From contig NZ_SRPF01000001.1 of the NCBI RefSeq assembly GCF_004785685.1, positions 806,001 through 870,000 on the forward strand: 64,000 nucleotides of DNA. The letters are read 5' to 3'. The notes beneath the pieces were generated by a model, which did no database searches, had not been told where the DNA came from, and saw nothing but the letters and a program-made list of their open reading frames with translations. The translations under genes and the position numbers were made by a program. Positions 1-7,940 of this stretch are shown piece by piece. This stretch comes from Marinobacter confluentis. Lineage in GTDB: Bacteria > Pseudomonadota > Gammaproteobacteria > Pseudomonadales > Oleiphilaceae. Positions within the stretch are counted from its first letter, which is position 1; every line of letters starts with the position of its first letter.

Positions 1-8
1 CGTTCAAC

Positions 9-311
9 ATGAATCCGGTGCCGCCTATCGGTATCCCTGCGGTATTGTCCCTGGCGTTTTTCGGCGGGCTCTGGGGGATGGTGTTGTGGCTCCTGCTGGG
101 CCGGTTGCGCGGCCTGGGGTTCTGGCTGTCTAATGTAATTGTTGGCGCAATTGGCCCTACCGCCTTAGCCATGCTTGTCGTATTCCCGATGAAAGGGCTG
201 GAAGTTACCGCACAGACCTGGACCGGTGGTCTGGTGTTGAATGGCTTCTGGGGCCTGGGTGTGGCTCTGTTCATGGTGTTAATGGGCGCGAAAGCAGCGA
301 AGAAGGCCTGA
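9..311 (+). CDS. Small hydrophobic membrane protein, possibly 5'-truncated
   Basis: About 100 aa with three hydrophobic stretches (roughly residues 10-30, 38-60 and 75-95), so an inner-membrane protein is likely. The reading frame is still open at the window edge, so the ATG at 9 may be internal and the gene may begin outside. It ends 33 bp before the next gene, which has its own AAGGA ribosome site. I do not recognise the family and assign no function. Confidence 0.55.
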   Translation: MNPVPPIGIPAVLSLAFFGGLWGMVLWLLLGRLRGLGFWLSNVIVGAIGPTALAMLVVFPMKGLEVTAQTWTGGLVLNGFWGLGVALFMVLMGAKAAKKA

Positions 312-344
312 GGCCGGAATTAATCCCGACGATAAGGATGACGA

Positions 345-1583
345 ATGAGCGATAAAACGGATACAACCTACGACATAGTCGTATTTGGCGCGACCAGCTT
401 TGTTGGCCAGATACTCACTGGCTATCTGCTTAAAACCTACGGCACGGGCAAAGACCTAAAATGGGCCATAGCAGGGCGTTCCAAGAACAAACTCAACTCC
501 CTCAAATCCGACCTGGGCAAAGACGGCAGCGCCTTGCCGGTCATCGTTGCGGATGCGTCTGATGAATCCGCCCTGAAAGCCCTGTGCGATCAGACCCGGG
601 TGGTGATTTCCACCGTTGGCCCTTACGCGCTTTTCGGTGAACCTCTGGTAAAAGTCTGTGCGGAAACCGGCACGGATTACTGCGACCTGACCGGCGAAGT
701 GCAGTGGATTCGCAAGATGGTCGACAAATACGAAGCCACCGCCAAGTCGTCCGGTGCCCGCATTGTTCATTGCTGCGGCTTTGATTCGATTCCCTCAGAC
801 ATGGGCGTATGGTTCCTGCAGCAGCAGGCCGAGCAGACATTCGGCGCTCCCTGCCGGGATGTTCGTATGCGGGTCAAGGCTGCCAAGGGCGAGTTCTCCG
901 GCGGTACGGTTGCCAGTATGGTCAACGTCGCCAAGGAGGCCGCCGCGGACCCGGCATTGCGTAAAGAACTGGCGAACCCGTTTTCCATTTGCCCGCCGGG
1001 CCACCGGTCCGAAACCCGCCAACCGAGCCTTAAAGGCGCGGAATTCGATAAAGAGATGGGCGTATGGCTGGCCCCGTTTGTCATGGGCGCTATCAACACG
1101 CGGATTGTTCACCGTTCCAATGCCCTGCAGGATGCGCGCTACGGCAAGGAATTCACTTATGATGAAGCCATGATCGTCGGGCGTGGCCTGCAGGGCCGGT
1201 TAACGGCCTACGGCATCACCGGCGCCCTGACTGGCTTTTTCACCGCCTCAGCGTTCAAGCCGAGCCGCTGGTTGGTTGAAAAGTTTATACCCAAGCCCGG
1301 TGAAGGTCCCAGCCCCGAGGTGCAGGAAAGCGGCTATTACGACCTGCGTTTTGTAGGCAAGACTGAAGACGGCAAAACCATCAAAACCAAGGTAGTAGGC
1401 GACCGAGACCCTGGCTATGGTTCAACCGCGAAAATGCTGGGTGAAGCCGGTGTCTGCCTGGCCTTTGATGTGGCCGACAAGCCCGGTGGTATCTGGACTC
1501 CATCGTCCTTGATGGACGGCAAACTGTTTGATCGCCTGACCAGTAAGGCCGGGCTGTCTTTCGAGGTGCTTGAAACCAGCTAA
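345..1583 (+). CDS. Saccharopine dehydrogenase-like / trans-acting enoyl reductase family protein
   Basis: 412 aa, a normal length for this family. The N-terminus carries a Rossmann nucleotide-binding loop (FGATSFVGQ, about residues 14-22), followed by 'STVGPYALFGEPLVKVCAETGTDY' family features and a CCGFDSIPSDMG segment typical of the saccharopine dehydrogenase-like oxidoreductases (SCCPDH/mycobacterial trans-acting enoyl reductase group). The expected role is an NAD(P)-dependent reduction, possibly of a lipid; the substrate cannot be read from sequence. An ATG with AAGGA upstream supports the start. The next gene in the same direction encodes a methyltransferase. Confidence 0.85.
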   Translation: MSDKTDTTYDIVVFGATSFVGQILTGYLLKTYGTGKDLKWAIAGRSKNKLNSLKSDLGKDGSALPVIVADASDESALKALCDQTRVVISTVGPYALFGEPLVKVCAETGTDYCDLTGEVQWIRKMVDKYEATAKSSGARIVHCCGFDSIPSDMGVWFLQQQAEQTFGAPCRDVRMRVKAAKGEFSGGTVASMVNVAKEAAADPALRKELANPFSICPPGHRSETRQPSLKGAEFDKEMGVWLAPFVMGAINTRIVHRSNALQDARYGKEFTYDEAMIVGRGLQGRLTAYGITGALTGFFTASAFKPSRWLVEKFIPKPGEGPSPEVQESGYYDLRFVGKTEDGKTIKTKVVGDRDPGYGSTAKMLGEAGVCLAFDVADKPGGIWTPSSLMDGKLFDRLTSKAGLSFEVLETS

Positions 1584-1697
1584 GCGTCGAGACGGATCAC
1601 GCGGTCGGTGTCCGATAGGGCATCCGACCCGCGCCCTACAAATTGATAACCGTCTGCCCGCAGCACTGCAAAGCAGCCCGCAAGCATGGATAGCCAC

Positions 1698-2321
1698 ATG
1701 AGTTTTTACGAAGACCGGATATTGCCCCACATCATCAACAAGGCCTGTTCCATGGGCCAGATCATGAAACTGCGCAGCCAGTTGGTGCCGATGGCAAAGG
1801 GCCGAGTGCTGGAAGTGGGCATGGGCTCAGCGATCAACATGGATTTCTACGATGCTGATCAGGTCGAAATGGTCTACGGCCTTGAGCCCTCCGAAGGTAT
1901 GCGCCGCAAAGCTCAGGGCAACCTCGCTCGTTCGCCGATAAGGGTGGAATGGCTGGATCTGCCCGGAGAACAGATTCCACTGGCGGATAATTCAGTGGAC
2001 ACAGTTCTTTTGACTTTCACCCTGTGCACGATTGCGGACTGGAAAGCGGCGTTACAGCAAATGTGGCGGGTTCTTGAACCCGGCGGTGAACTGCTGTTTT
2101 TGGAACACGGCGAATCACCGGACGAGGGGGTTCAAAAATGGCAGAACCGCATCACACCGGGCTGGAAAAAGTTGGCCGGCGGCTGCCACCTGAACCGCAA
2201 CATTGCCGACCTGATCCGCCAGGGAGGATTCGAAATCCTGGAGCTTGAAAACCTGTACGTTCCCGGAGCCCCGAAAATCGCCGGCTACATCTACAAGGGC
2301 AGAGCCCGCAAGCCCGCCTGA
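1698..2321 (+). CDS. Class I SAM-dependent methyltransferase
   Basis: 207 aa from the ATG at 1698. An in-frame ATG at 1686 is possible but adds four residues before the family-like start MSFYEDRILP. Motif I is clear (VLEVGMGSAIN), followed by an acidic residue region (YGLEPSEGM) and the post-motif segment SVDTVLLTFTLCTI, as in UbiE/COQ5-like small-molecule methyltransferases. The C-terminal GGCHLNRNIADLIRQGGF is common in this group. The substrate is unknown. The gene lies 81 bp before tRNA-Leu on the same strand. Confidence 0.85.
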   Translation: MSFYEDRILPHIINKACSMGQIMKLRSQLVPMAKGRVLEVGMGSAINMDFYDADQVEMVYGLEPSEGMRRKAQGNLARSPIRVEWLDLPGEQIPLADNSVDTVLLTFTLCTIADWKAALQQMWRVLEPGGELLFLEHGESPDEGVQKWQNRITPGWKKLAGGCHLNRNIADLIRQGGFEILELENLYVPGAPKIAGYIYKGRARKPA

Positions 2322-2402
2322 GAAGCAGCTGACCACAGGCCAATCCCAATTGCGTTACCGGGCAGGGCCTTATACAATCCTGCCCGTCAAAACCCCTCCT
2401 GT

Positions 2403-2489
2403 GCCCGGGTGGTGAAATTGGTAGACACAAGAGACTTAAAATCTCTCGGCCGTAAGGCTGTCCCGGTTCAAGTCCGGGTCCGGGCACCA
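2403..2489 (+). tRNA. tRNA-Leu (anticodon UAA)
   Basis: 87 nt including an encoded CCA. The acceptor stem GCCCGGG pairs with TCCGGGC (one G-T pair). The anticodon stem-loop has loop CTTAAAA, giving anticodon TAA. There is a long class II variable arm (GGCCGTAAGGCTGT) and a perfect T stem CCCGG/CCGGG around TTCAAGT. The 3' half from the anticodon loop onward is duplicated, with differences, at 10230-10286, which marks this gene as the integration site of the element to its right. The 3' half now in use is probably supplied by the element. Confidence 0.97.
2434..2448 (+). repeat. Left attachment core (attL) inside tRNA-Leu
   Basis: The 15 bases ACTTAAAATCTCTCG are identical to 10230-10244. They span the anticodon loop and 3' anticodon stem, a common crossover place for tyrosine integrases. 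To the right the two copies diverge in the variable arm but converge again from the T arm to the CCA end (28 bases, one mismatch). Confidence 0.8.
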
Positions 2490-2546
2490 TATTTTTCAAT
2501 GGCTTAAAAATCTGCGTTCCTAGCAATGTTTGGGAATCATCTGTCG

Positions 2547-2565
2547 TGTAGACACTATGTAGACA
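2547..2565 (+). promoter_or_regulatory. Left arm-type site: tandem TGTAGACA repeat
   Basis: TGTAGACACTATGTAGACA, that is TGTAGACA twice with a 3-bp spacer, occurs here and identically at 10082-10100 near the other end. Both copies are just inside the element in the same orientation. The position and duplication fit arm-type binding sites of the integrase or its excisionase. That role is inferred; the repeat itself is seen directly. Confidence 0.6.
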
Positions 2566-2657
2566 TACCGTTATAACAATATGCGGTCGAGGCTTTCAGA
2601 AACCCCAAAACTCATATAGGTTGTCAAAAACTACCTTTTCGTTTAAGGACTTAACGG

Positions 2658-3875
2658 ATGCGGCTTTTACCATCTGATCCCGATATCCAAACGTTATATG
2701 GGCGAATCAAAAATTCAAAGATCGATTTGCAGCCGGATTTTCAAAGGGGTGAGGTTTGGACTGAGGATAAGAAAAAGGCGCTTATCGACACGATTTTGCG
2801 AGGTTGGCACGTTCCTCCGATCCATATCATAGTTGTTGAAGAAACAGGAGAACAGGAGGTCCTTGATGGACAGCAACGACTGGTTGCCATACGAGATTTC
2901 ATGTCCGGGGCGTTTCCGGTAGATGGATATTGTGAGCCATTCAATAAAGACATGAAGGCACTAGATGGGCTCTTCTACGAGGAACTCCCTCCGAAGCACA
3001 AAAATTTATTCGATAGCTATTCAATTCGACAGTTTTTGATTACAGATTTTGAGCCGGGAGAGCCTGGAGAATTATTTCATCGACTAAACCAGCATGTACG
3101 GCTGACACCGGCTGAAAAGAGGAATGCCTTCTATGGGCCGGTCAGGGTTCAAATTAAAGACCTTGTGAAAGGAATGCAGGAACTAGGAATTGATAAATCT
3201 ATTTTAGGCTTTTCTAACTCTAGAATGGCCTATGACGATGTACTTTCGAAGTTCCTGCTATACGTCGAAAGAGGTTCAATAAGGGAAAAAATTACTGAAG
3301 GAGATGTTACGAATCTTTTCCGCAGAAACTTCGGGTTTTCGGATTCAACCGTAAATGATGCAAATGCTGCTCTGAAGGGATTCGCAGAAGCTTTTCACAC
3401 TGTGAGCACCAGCAAGGTCAAGTTCAATAAAGCAACATTGCTATCTTGGCTTCTGTTCTTTCTCAGAATACGTGTGTCCTCGTATAGTCCCGAAATAACT
3501 CCCTACTTTTTACTATCCTTTGAAATGACTCGCCTCTCGGCTCGCCGAGGTTCCGATGAGTTCTCGTGGGATCAGAATGGAACGTTAGAAGGTGGTCTTG
3601 AGGAAATTCTTCATGATCAGCTTGCACTAATCAATCTATTTAATGATCGGGCAAGTTCTCGGGTGGCCGATGTTTCGTCTGTTATTGCTCGTGATTTTGT
3701 TCTTCATTACTGCTTTTTCTGGGCTTCCTCGAACATCAGCTTTAGCTACGATTCTCGGTTGTCGGATCGAGAACGGCAATTATTAAGAAGAGTTCTTGAG
3801 AGGGAGGGGATGGGTCAGCCCAGTAATATCGTCGAACTGGAGAAAATCTCTGAAGACTGGGGAATGTTTGTGTGA
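2658..3875 (+). CDS. DUF262 domain protein (first gene of candidate defence pair)
   Basis: 405 aa. The N-terminal DUF262 (ParB/GmrS-like) fold is shown by PDFQRGEVW (27-35), the hallmark DGQQR (70-74), FHRLNQ (140-145) and LTPAEKRNA (149-157). In this fold, DGQQR-type motifs belong to a nucleotide-dependent active site, as in the type IV restriction enzyme GmrSD. The rest (about 160-405) shows no HNH/DUF1524 nuclease motif that I can see, so the protein seems to lack the usual GmrD effector half. The start is an ATG with AAGGA eight bases upstream. Its last codons overlap the next gene (GTGA), implying coupled translation. Codon use and base composition are AT-richer than the chromosome, as expected for transferred cargo. 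A defence role is inferred. Confidence 0.88.
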   Translation: MRLLPSDPDIQTLYGRIKNSKIDLQPDFQRGEVWTEDKKKALIDTILRGWHVPPIHIIVVEETGEQEVLDGQQRLVAIRDFMSGAFPVDGYCEPFNKDMKALDGLFYEELPPKHKNLFDSYSIRQFLITDFEPGEPGELFHRLNQHVRLTPAEKRNAFYGPVRVQIKDLVKGMQELGIDKSILGFSNSRMAYDDVLSKFLLYVERGSIREKITEGDVTNLFRRNFGFSDSTVNDANAALKGFAEAFHTVSTSKVKFNKATLLSWLLFFLRIRVSSYSPEITPYFLLSFEMTRLSARRGSDEFSWDQNGTLEGGLEEILHDQLALINLFNDRASSRVADVSSVIARDFVLHYCFFWASSNISFSYDSRLSDRERQLLRRVLEREGMGQPSNIVELEKISEDWGMFV

Positions 3876-5530
3876 GGTCCAAAAAGGCTGACGATTACTG
3901 GAGAAAAATATCCGAGGACAGCGCACCCCTCCGCTTAAATAGAGTAGATTTTGATAATCTTGCGGGCGTGGGGAAAGGGACATTTTCATTTTCTTCAACC
4001 ATAAATGTTGTTTGTGGTAAAAATGGTTTGGGGAAATCTACTCTTTTAAAAAGTATTTACCTCACGTTAAGCGGTAATCCTCACGACCTATATCCGGAAA
4101 CAGTTTCTAGGCTCGATGGCTCAGAATTTAACGTAAAGTTGATGGATGAGGGTAAAAGTCTTGAAGTTGGCTATCCCAATACTGGTGCGCCAACCAGTGT
4201 AATATATCTCGACCCATCCGAATTATGCCAGGTATCGCTTGAGTCACTAAGGCGAGAGAAAAACCTGGATGAAATAATGGAACAACACGAGTTTTTCAAA
4301 GTCGATGAGTCTAGCCTCACGGAAATCCGGCGGATCTTGGGCCGGAGCTACAAAGAAATCGAGGTAATGGAGATTGACGACCTTGGCTCCTATAAAGTCA
4401 CTCCATTTTTCAGAGTCACATTGAATCAGAATACCTACGATTCGAGAGAAATGGCATTGGGTGAATTTTCGGTCCTTTTTCTCTGGTGGTTGCTGTGGAA
4501 ACGCATTGAAACACCCCATATCGTCCTAATAGAGGAACCCGAAAATTTTTTAACGCCTCAAGCCCAGCGTTATTTGACGGATTATTTAGCACTTGTTGCG
4601 TTGAAATCGAAGCTTTGGATCTTACTATCAACCCACTCAGAGCACGTGATAGAAAATGTTGGTGTCCCGTCTACTTCTGTAGTAGTTGAAAATGAAATCG
4701 ATGGCTCAGTGATAGTTAAAAATCCAAGGCATAAGCTTGAGGTCCTTGAACATTTAGGACTTGATCCAAAAAAACGGGGTTTGATTCTTGTAGAAGATCT
4801 CGCCGGAAAAATTGTTTTTGAACAGGCCTGTATATATTTTGGTTCCTTTCTCCTAAATGATTATGAGGTCATAAAGAGTGATGGATCTGGTGCTATGCGG
4901 AGTGTCCTTCAGAACTTTCCCCACGATTCGAAGTGCATAGAATGTGTCGGAGTGTTTGATGGAGATGAACGAGGCAAAGTTGATACCAGCCAAATTAAAA
5001 ACTCACATTTTTTGCCCGGCGATCGAGCGCCAGAGGCCGAATTTAGGGATTTAATTAGGGAAGCGCCTGGCGCCTGTGCCTCAGCGCTCCGTGTCTCAGA
5101 AGCGAGGCTCATTGAAAAGCTTAGTTTGGTTACGGGGCAGGATCATCACGATTGGCTTGACAACCTTGGTCGGTCGCTCGGTGCGGATTGCAATTCAATG
5201 GTGAGGGATCTCTCTCAGGTTTGGATTGAAACGAAGCGAGATGATTTTTATGCGCTGATAAGCGAACTAGATCCGACTGTAAAACAAGAGCGCCTCACAC
5301 CTGAAATCGTGGAGGAACATCCCTCTAGGATCGTTGGTTATATTGACGCTTTGAATTTTGATCGTGGTTTTGGGTTTGTAACATCGGATGAGGGGGAAAG
5401 GTATTTCCTTCACTTCTCTAATGTTAATCACCTGAAACGTGATTTGTTGGCAGTCTCCAAGAGAGTTTCTTTTATCGCTGAGAAAACCGATAAACCGCTT
5501 GATTCAGTAGGTTCTATCGAGTTCGAATAA
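3872..5530 (+). CDS. AAA-ATPase / TOPRIM (OLD-like) protein with C-terminal cold-shock-type domain
   Basis: 552 aa from a GTG overlapping the upstream stop. SMC/ABC-type ATPase: Walker A GKNGLGKS (49-56), signature-like ALGEFS (196-201), Walker B VLIEEPENFL (218-227) and switch histidine STHSEH (253-258). A TOPRIM-like region follows, with the acidic set LVED (306-309) and VFDGDERG (361-368), as in OLD-family nucleases. The last ~65 residues resemble a cold-shock/OB domain: GYIDALNFDRGFGFVT (489-504, an RNP1-like RGFGFVT) and YFLHFS (511-516, an RNP2-like strand). ATPase-TOPRIM is known from OLD and GajA; I do not know the cold-shock fusion from a named system. Probable role: a nucleic-acid sensing or cutting effector working with the DUF262 partner. 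It ends 5 bp from the convergent replication gene. Confidence 0.85.
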   Translation: MRSKKADDYWRKISEDSAPLRLNRVDFDNLAGVGKGTFSFSSTINVVCGKNGLGKSTLLKSIYLTLSGNPHDLYPETVSRLDGSEFNVKLMDEGKSLEVGYPNTGAPTSVIYLDPSELCQVSLESLRREKNLDEIMEQHEFFKVDESSLTEIRRILGRSYKEIEVMEIDDLGSYKVTPFFRVTLNQNTYDSREMALGEFSVLFLWWLLWKRIETPHIVLIEEPENFLTPQAQRYLTDYLALVALKSKLWILLSTHSEHVIENVGVPSTSVVVENEIDGSVIVKNPRHKLEVLEHLGLDPKKRGLILVEDLAGKIVFEQACIYFGSFLLNDYEVIKSDGSGAMRSVLQNFPHDSKCIECVGVFDGDERGKVDTSQIKNSHFLPGDRAPEAEFRDLIREAPGACASALRVSEARLIEKLSLVTGQDHHDWLDNLGRSLGADCNSMVRDLSQVWIETKRDDFYALISELDPTVKQERLTPEIVEEHPSRIVGYIDALNFDRGFGFVTSDEGERYFLHFSNVNHLKRDLLAVSKRVSFIAEKTDKPLDSVGSIEFE

Positions 5531-5535
5531 CTAGC

Positions 5536-7380
5536 TTAGCCGAGTAAATTTTCGCTGTTGGGGCGATTCAGAAAAGTTGACTGTCTGTGATTGGGTAATT
5601 CTCTGTTCGTTTTGTGGTCTTCCGTACAGTTATTGACAGAACTCCAAGGTGGCGGGTGAACCTCATTGTTCAGTTTCTCCCAGGCATAAGCGGTATCGGC
5701 AGGTAACGCGTCGATTTCCGCCTGTGTCACTTCGCGAATCTGGGTGAGTTGGGCAAGGCGCTCTAGCCAGGCAGTGTTCGATTGGTCGTGCAGGTCCCTG
5801 GCCCGGTTGGGGCGCTTAACTTCCCATCTGAAATATCGGGTCAACACATACCGTCCACCAGAACAGAGGCCAAACAGCTTTCCTTTGGATGGTTCACCGT
5901 ACTGGTTTACCGGGCAGTCAAGGCACTCACCGGTGTCTTGGTCAAACTCAAGCCATTTCGCAGTCTTGATGGGCTGGTCCTTTCGTTTGGCGCAGGGACC
6001 ATTCATGGCCTCGATAAACCCGGCCCAGTCGCTTTTATCCGCCGCCTGGCGGGCAGCTTCGACGGTTTCATCGTCGGCGTGTTGGAGGCGGCGAAGCTCG
6101 CGCCAGACAGTGACCGGTGGCCCACCAATCTGCTGAAACTGGCGGATACCGTGGATGCTCGCCCAGGCACGAACCCTGGGTGCCACGTTTTTCGTTAAGT
6201 TGCCGTACCAGTCCTCTGCGTCTCCGCCATTTTCCTGAAACTCGCCGTCGATGTTCTTGCAGATGTACTTGACGATATAGCCGGTGGCGGAGCCCCTTTC
6301 GTAGTCGATATCAACTGCCTTAAATCGGGCTTCTTCCGCACCTGGCTCATTACCATCCTCAAGCAGGGCATAGGCGCCCATCAGCTCTACCAGCCGATCA
6401 TTCTGTGCGGGTTCGACAAACAGCATGAGGTGCCAGTGGGGTGTGCCGTCATGGTGAGGCTCGGCAATTCGAAACCCATAGGTGCGGATGTCTTCACGAT
6501 CGAGCTGCGCTCGTATCCGGGACCAGAGGCCGGTGAGGTATTGCTGGGCTTCCTGTGGTGTAGAGCCGTTGAACTTTGGATTCGGCTCGCCGGAGACCTT
6601 CACTGGATGGTATTTGCTCGGCGTGGTGAGCGTCAGGAACACACCATCATGGTCAAGCTGTCGTGCAATGGTTTCAAAACCGGCCGCACGAACTATCAAC
6701 TCAGAGCGACGGATGTAGGGGTTACTCACCGTTAGTTCAGACAGTTCGGCCAGCGTATATTCCTGGCATTGATCGTTAACGGCGATCATTTCTTCCAGCA
6801 GTGAACGGTTTCGGGTGAGCTGCTCTTGGTGGAGCCTCAATCCCCAATCAGAGACGTACACGCCTTTCTGTTTCGACACCAGGCCATAGTCTCGGGCGAG
6901 GTTGTCCAGAGTCTGCTTCTGCGCCTTTCGAACCAGACGTCGCCACCAGCGCTCATCTTTTGTTCGTTCGATACGACTCTCGTTAGTAAGGCCCTTTGGG
7001 AGCTCGAAATCATAGCGGGACAGGAATTTCTCGATCGTGACTAGGGTTCGGTCAGGATCTTTAATCCGGGCGTGGATCTGCCCGCAGGCTCTTGCTTTGG
7101 CTTTGGCAAAGTCGATTATTTGAGCGTCGTCCACGGAAAACTTGAGGTCGCGCCTCTGGAGCCTGGCGCTAATTTTCTCCAGTGCAATTTCCAACGCAAT
7201 GCAGTGGGTACCCTGACCTATAAGGTACAGGGCAGGTTCAAGCTTGGGGAATATCTTGGGGAACCGGCGCCGGAAGTCGGTTACGGCCATTCGGGTTTGC
7301 CGGGTACCAATGGTGTAAAGGCGGCCCTGGGTCCGGTAGTACCTAAAATCCCGTTGGTTTGGAGCGGTCATGGCGCCCAT
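5536..7380 (-). CDS. Phage gpA-like replication endonuclease (HUH, rolling circle)
   Basis: 614 aa. It carries the HUH motif TPHWHLMLF (about 313-321) with histidines at 315 and 317, and a two-tyrosine motif YIVKYICKN (368-376; Y368 and Y372 three residues apart), the signature of P2 gpA-type replication initiators. Such proteins nick one strand at an origin and stay attached through tyrosine, driving rolling-circle replication. It starts at ATG 7380, just downstream of a cluster of TAACGGT repeats. It is the only replication gene in the element, so the excised circle can probably replicate. The tail, after about residue 500, is not recognised. Confidence 0.85.
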   Translation of the reverse strand: MGAMTAPNQRDFRYYRTQGRLYTIGTRQTRMAVTDFRRRFPKIFPKLEPALYLIGQGTHCIALEIALEKISARLQRRDLKFSVDDAQIIDFAKAKARACGQIHARIKDPDRTLVTIEKFLSRYDFELPKGLTNESRIERTKDERWWRRLVRKAQKQTLDNLARDYGLVSKQKGVYVSDWGLRLHQEQLTRNRSLLEEMIAVNDQCQEYTLAELSELTVSNPYIRRSELIVRAAGFETIARQLDHDGVFLTLTTPSKYHPVKVSGEPNPKFNGSTPQEAQQYLTGLWSRIRAQLDREDIRTYGFRIAEPHHDGTPHWHLMLFVEPAQNDRLVELMGAYALLEDGNEPGAEEARFKAVDIDYERGSATGYIVKYICKNIDGEFQENGGDAEDWYGNLTKNVAPRVRAWASIHGIRQFQQIGGPPVTVWRELRRLQHADDETVEAARQAADKSDWAGFIEAMNGPCAKRKDQPIKTAKWLEFDQDTGECLDCPVNQYGEPSKGKLFGLCSGGRYVLTRYFRWEVKRPNRARDLHDQSNTAWLERLAQLTQIREVTQAEIDALPADTAYAWEKLNNEVHPPPWSSVNNCTEDHKTNRELPNHRQSTFLNRPNSENLLG

Positions 7381-7634
7381 CCGTAACGGTCTGGAACTGT
7401 TGCCGTAACGGTTTCATGGACGGTTAAGTGAACCGTTAACCTAACGGTTTCAGACTGTCTATTTGAGCCTTTAACGGGTTTTGCAGGTTTGGGCAGGTTT
7501 TGTACCCGCCTGTATAACCCCAGTGTTCGCCTGGGGTACAGCAGGGGAGTACCGGATGTACCTATGGACCTGAACCTATAAGGAACGGGTATTTCGATTA
7601 ATCTAACGGCGACCGGTTGGCTGAGTATCATCAC
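7368..7634 (-). CDS. Possible small coupled ORF between regulator and rep
   Basis: 88 codons. For: its ATG overlaps the stop of the AlpA-like gene (ATGA), a strong GGAGGT lies six bases upstream, and its end overlaps the start of rep, so it would fill the operon exactly. Against: the C-terminal part (TVRLTVHLTVHETV...) is a translation of the DNA repeats at 7381-7450, and the rest is low in recognisable structure. It could be a real leader peptide that couples translation of rep, or chance. Confidence 0.4.
   Translation of the reverse strand: MMILSQPVAVRLIEIPVPYRFRSIGTSGTPLLYPRRTLGLYRRVQNLPKPAKPVKGSNRQSETVRLTVHLTVHETVTATVPDRYGWAP
7381..7450. repeat. Cluster of TAACGGT/ACCGTTA repeats upstream of rep
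   Basis: Within 70 bp there are CCGTAACGGT (7381-7390), CCGTAACGGTTT (7403-7414), CGGTTAAGTGAACCG (7421-7435, an inverted repeat), AACCGTTAAC (7431-7440) and CTAACGGTTT (7441-7450). A looser copy, TTAACGGGTT, lies near 7470. Such clustering next to a replication gene suggests iterons, a Rep nicking/binding region or operators for an element regulator. The function is inferred. Confidence 0.6.
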
Positions 7635-7828
7635 GCGACCTCCGAGGTCGAGTGTCGAATCTGTCTTTCGATGTAACTCTCAAGATCCGATAGGCGGTAA
7701 CGAACTGCCCGGCTGCCAACTTTGATAAACGGAACTCGAGCGCCGGCCCATCGATCTCTTTCGAGAAAGGCTTTGCTGACGCCCAGAAGCTCAGCGGCTT
7801 CTTTGGTGGTGAAAAGTGCTTTGTTCAT
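7631..7828 (-). CDS. AlpA/excisionase-type helix-turn-helix protein
   Basis: 65 aa with a single HTH_17/MerR-like domain: FTTKEAAELLGVSKAFLERDR, then FIKVGSRAVRYRLSDLESYI. This is the normal size and layout of AlpA-type prophage regulators and excisionase-family proteins. In small integrative elements these switch on integrase or bind arm sites for excision. The start ATG at 7828 has GGAGA six bases upstream, and that ribosome site lies inside an inverted repeat (7832-7866). The stop overlaps the next ORF. Confidence 0.88.
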   Translation of the reverse strand: MNKALFTTKEAAELLGVSKAFLERDRWAGARVPFIKVGSRAVRYRLSDLESYIERQIRHSTSEVA

Positions 7829-7831
7829 TGC

Positions 7832-7866
7832 GTGTCTCCAACAGGGTTTGTTTCTGTCGGAGACAC
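7832..7866 (-). promoter_or_regulatory. Inverted repeat covering the ribosome site of the AlpA-like gene
   Basis: GTGTCTCC (7832-7839) and GGAGACAC (7859-7866) form a perfect 8-bp inverted repeat with 19 bp between. On the minus-strand transcript the second arm contains the Shine-Dalgarno GGAGA of the AlpA-like gene. It may therefore be an operator, or a hairpin that hides the ribosome site. Either role is inferred. Confidence 0.45.
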
Positions 7867-7895
7867 ATTGACGTTAAGCGGGGAGGGTAAATATT

Positions 7896-7914
7896 CCCGT
7901 CTGGTTCAGACGGG
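7896..7914. terminator. Short perfect hairpin between hypothetical gene and AlpA-like gene
   Basis: CCCGTCTG-GTT-CAGACGGG is an 8-bp perfect stem with a 3-base loop. It lies after the end of the integrase/hypothetical operon and before the AlpA-like gene. The A/T-rich AATATTTA follows on the minus strand, so it may be a weak terminator; with the nearby AGACGGGG copy (about 7930) it may instead be an operator. Confidence 0.4.
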
Positions 7915-7940
7915 GAGTTTCTGGCGCTAGACGGGGGGTT

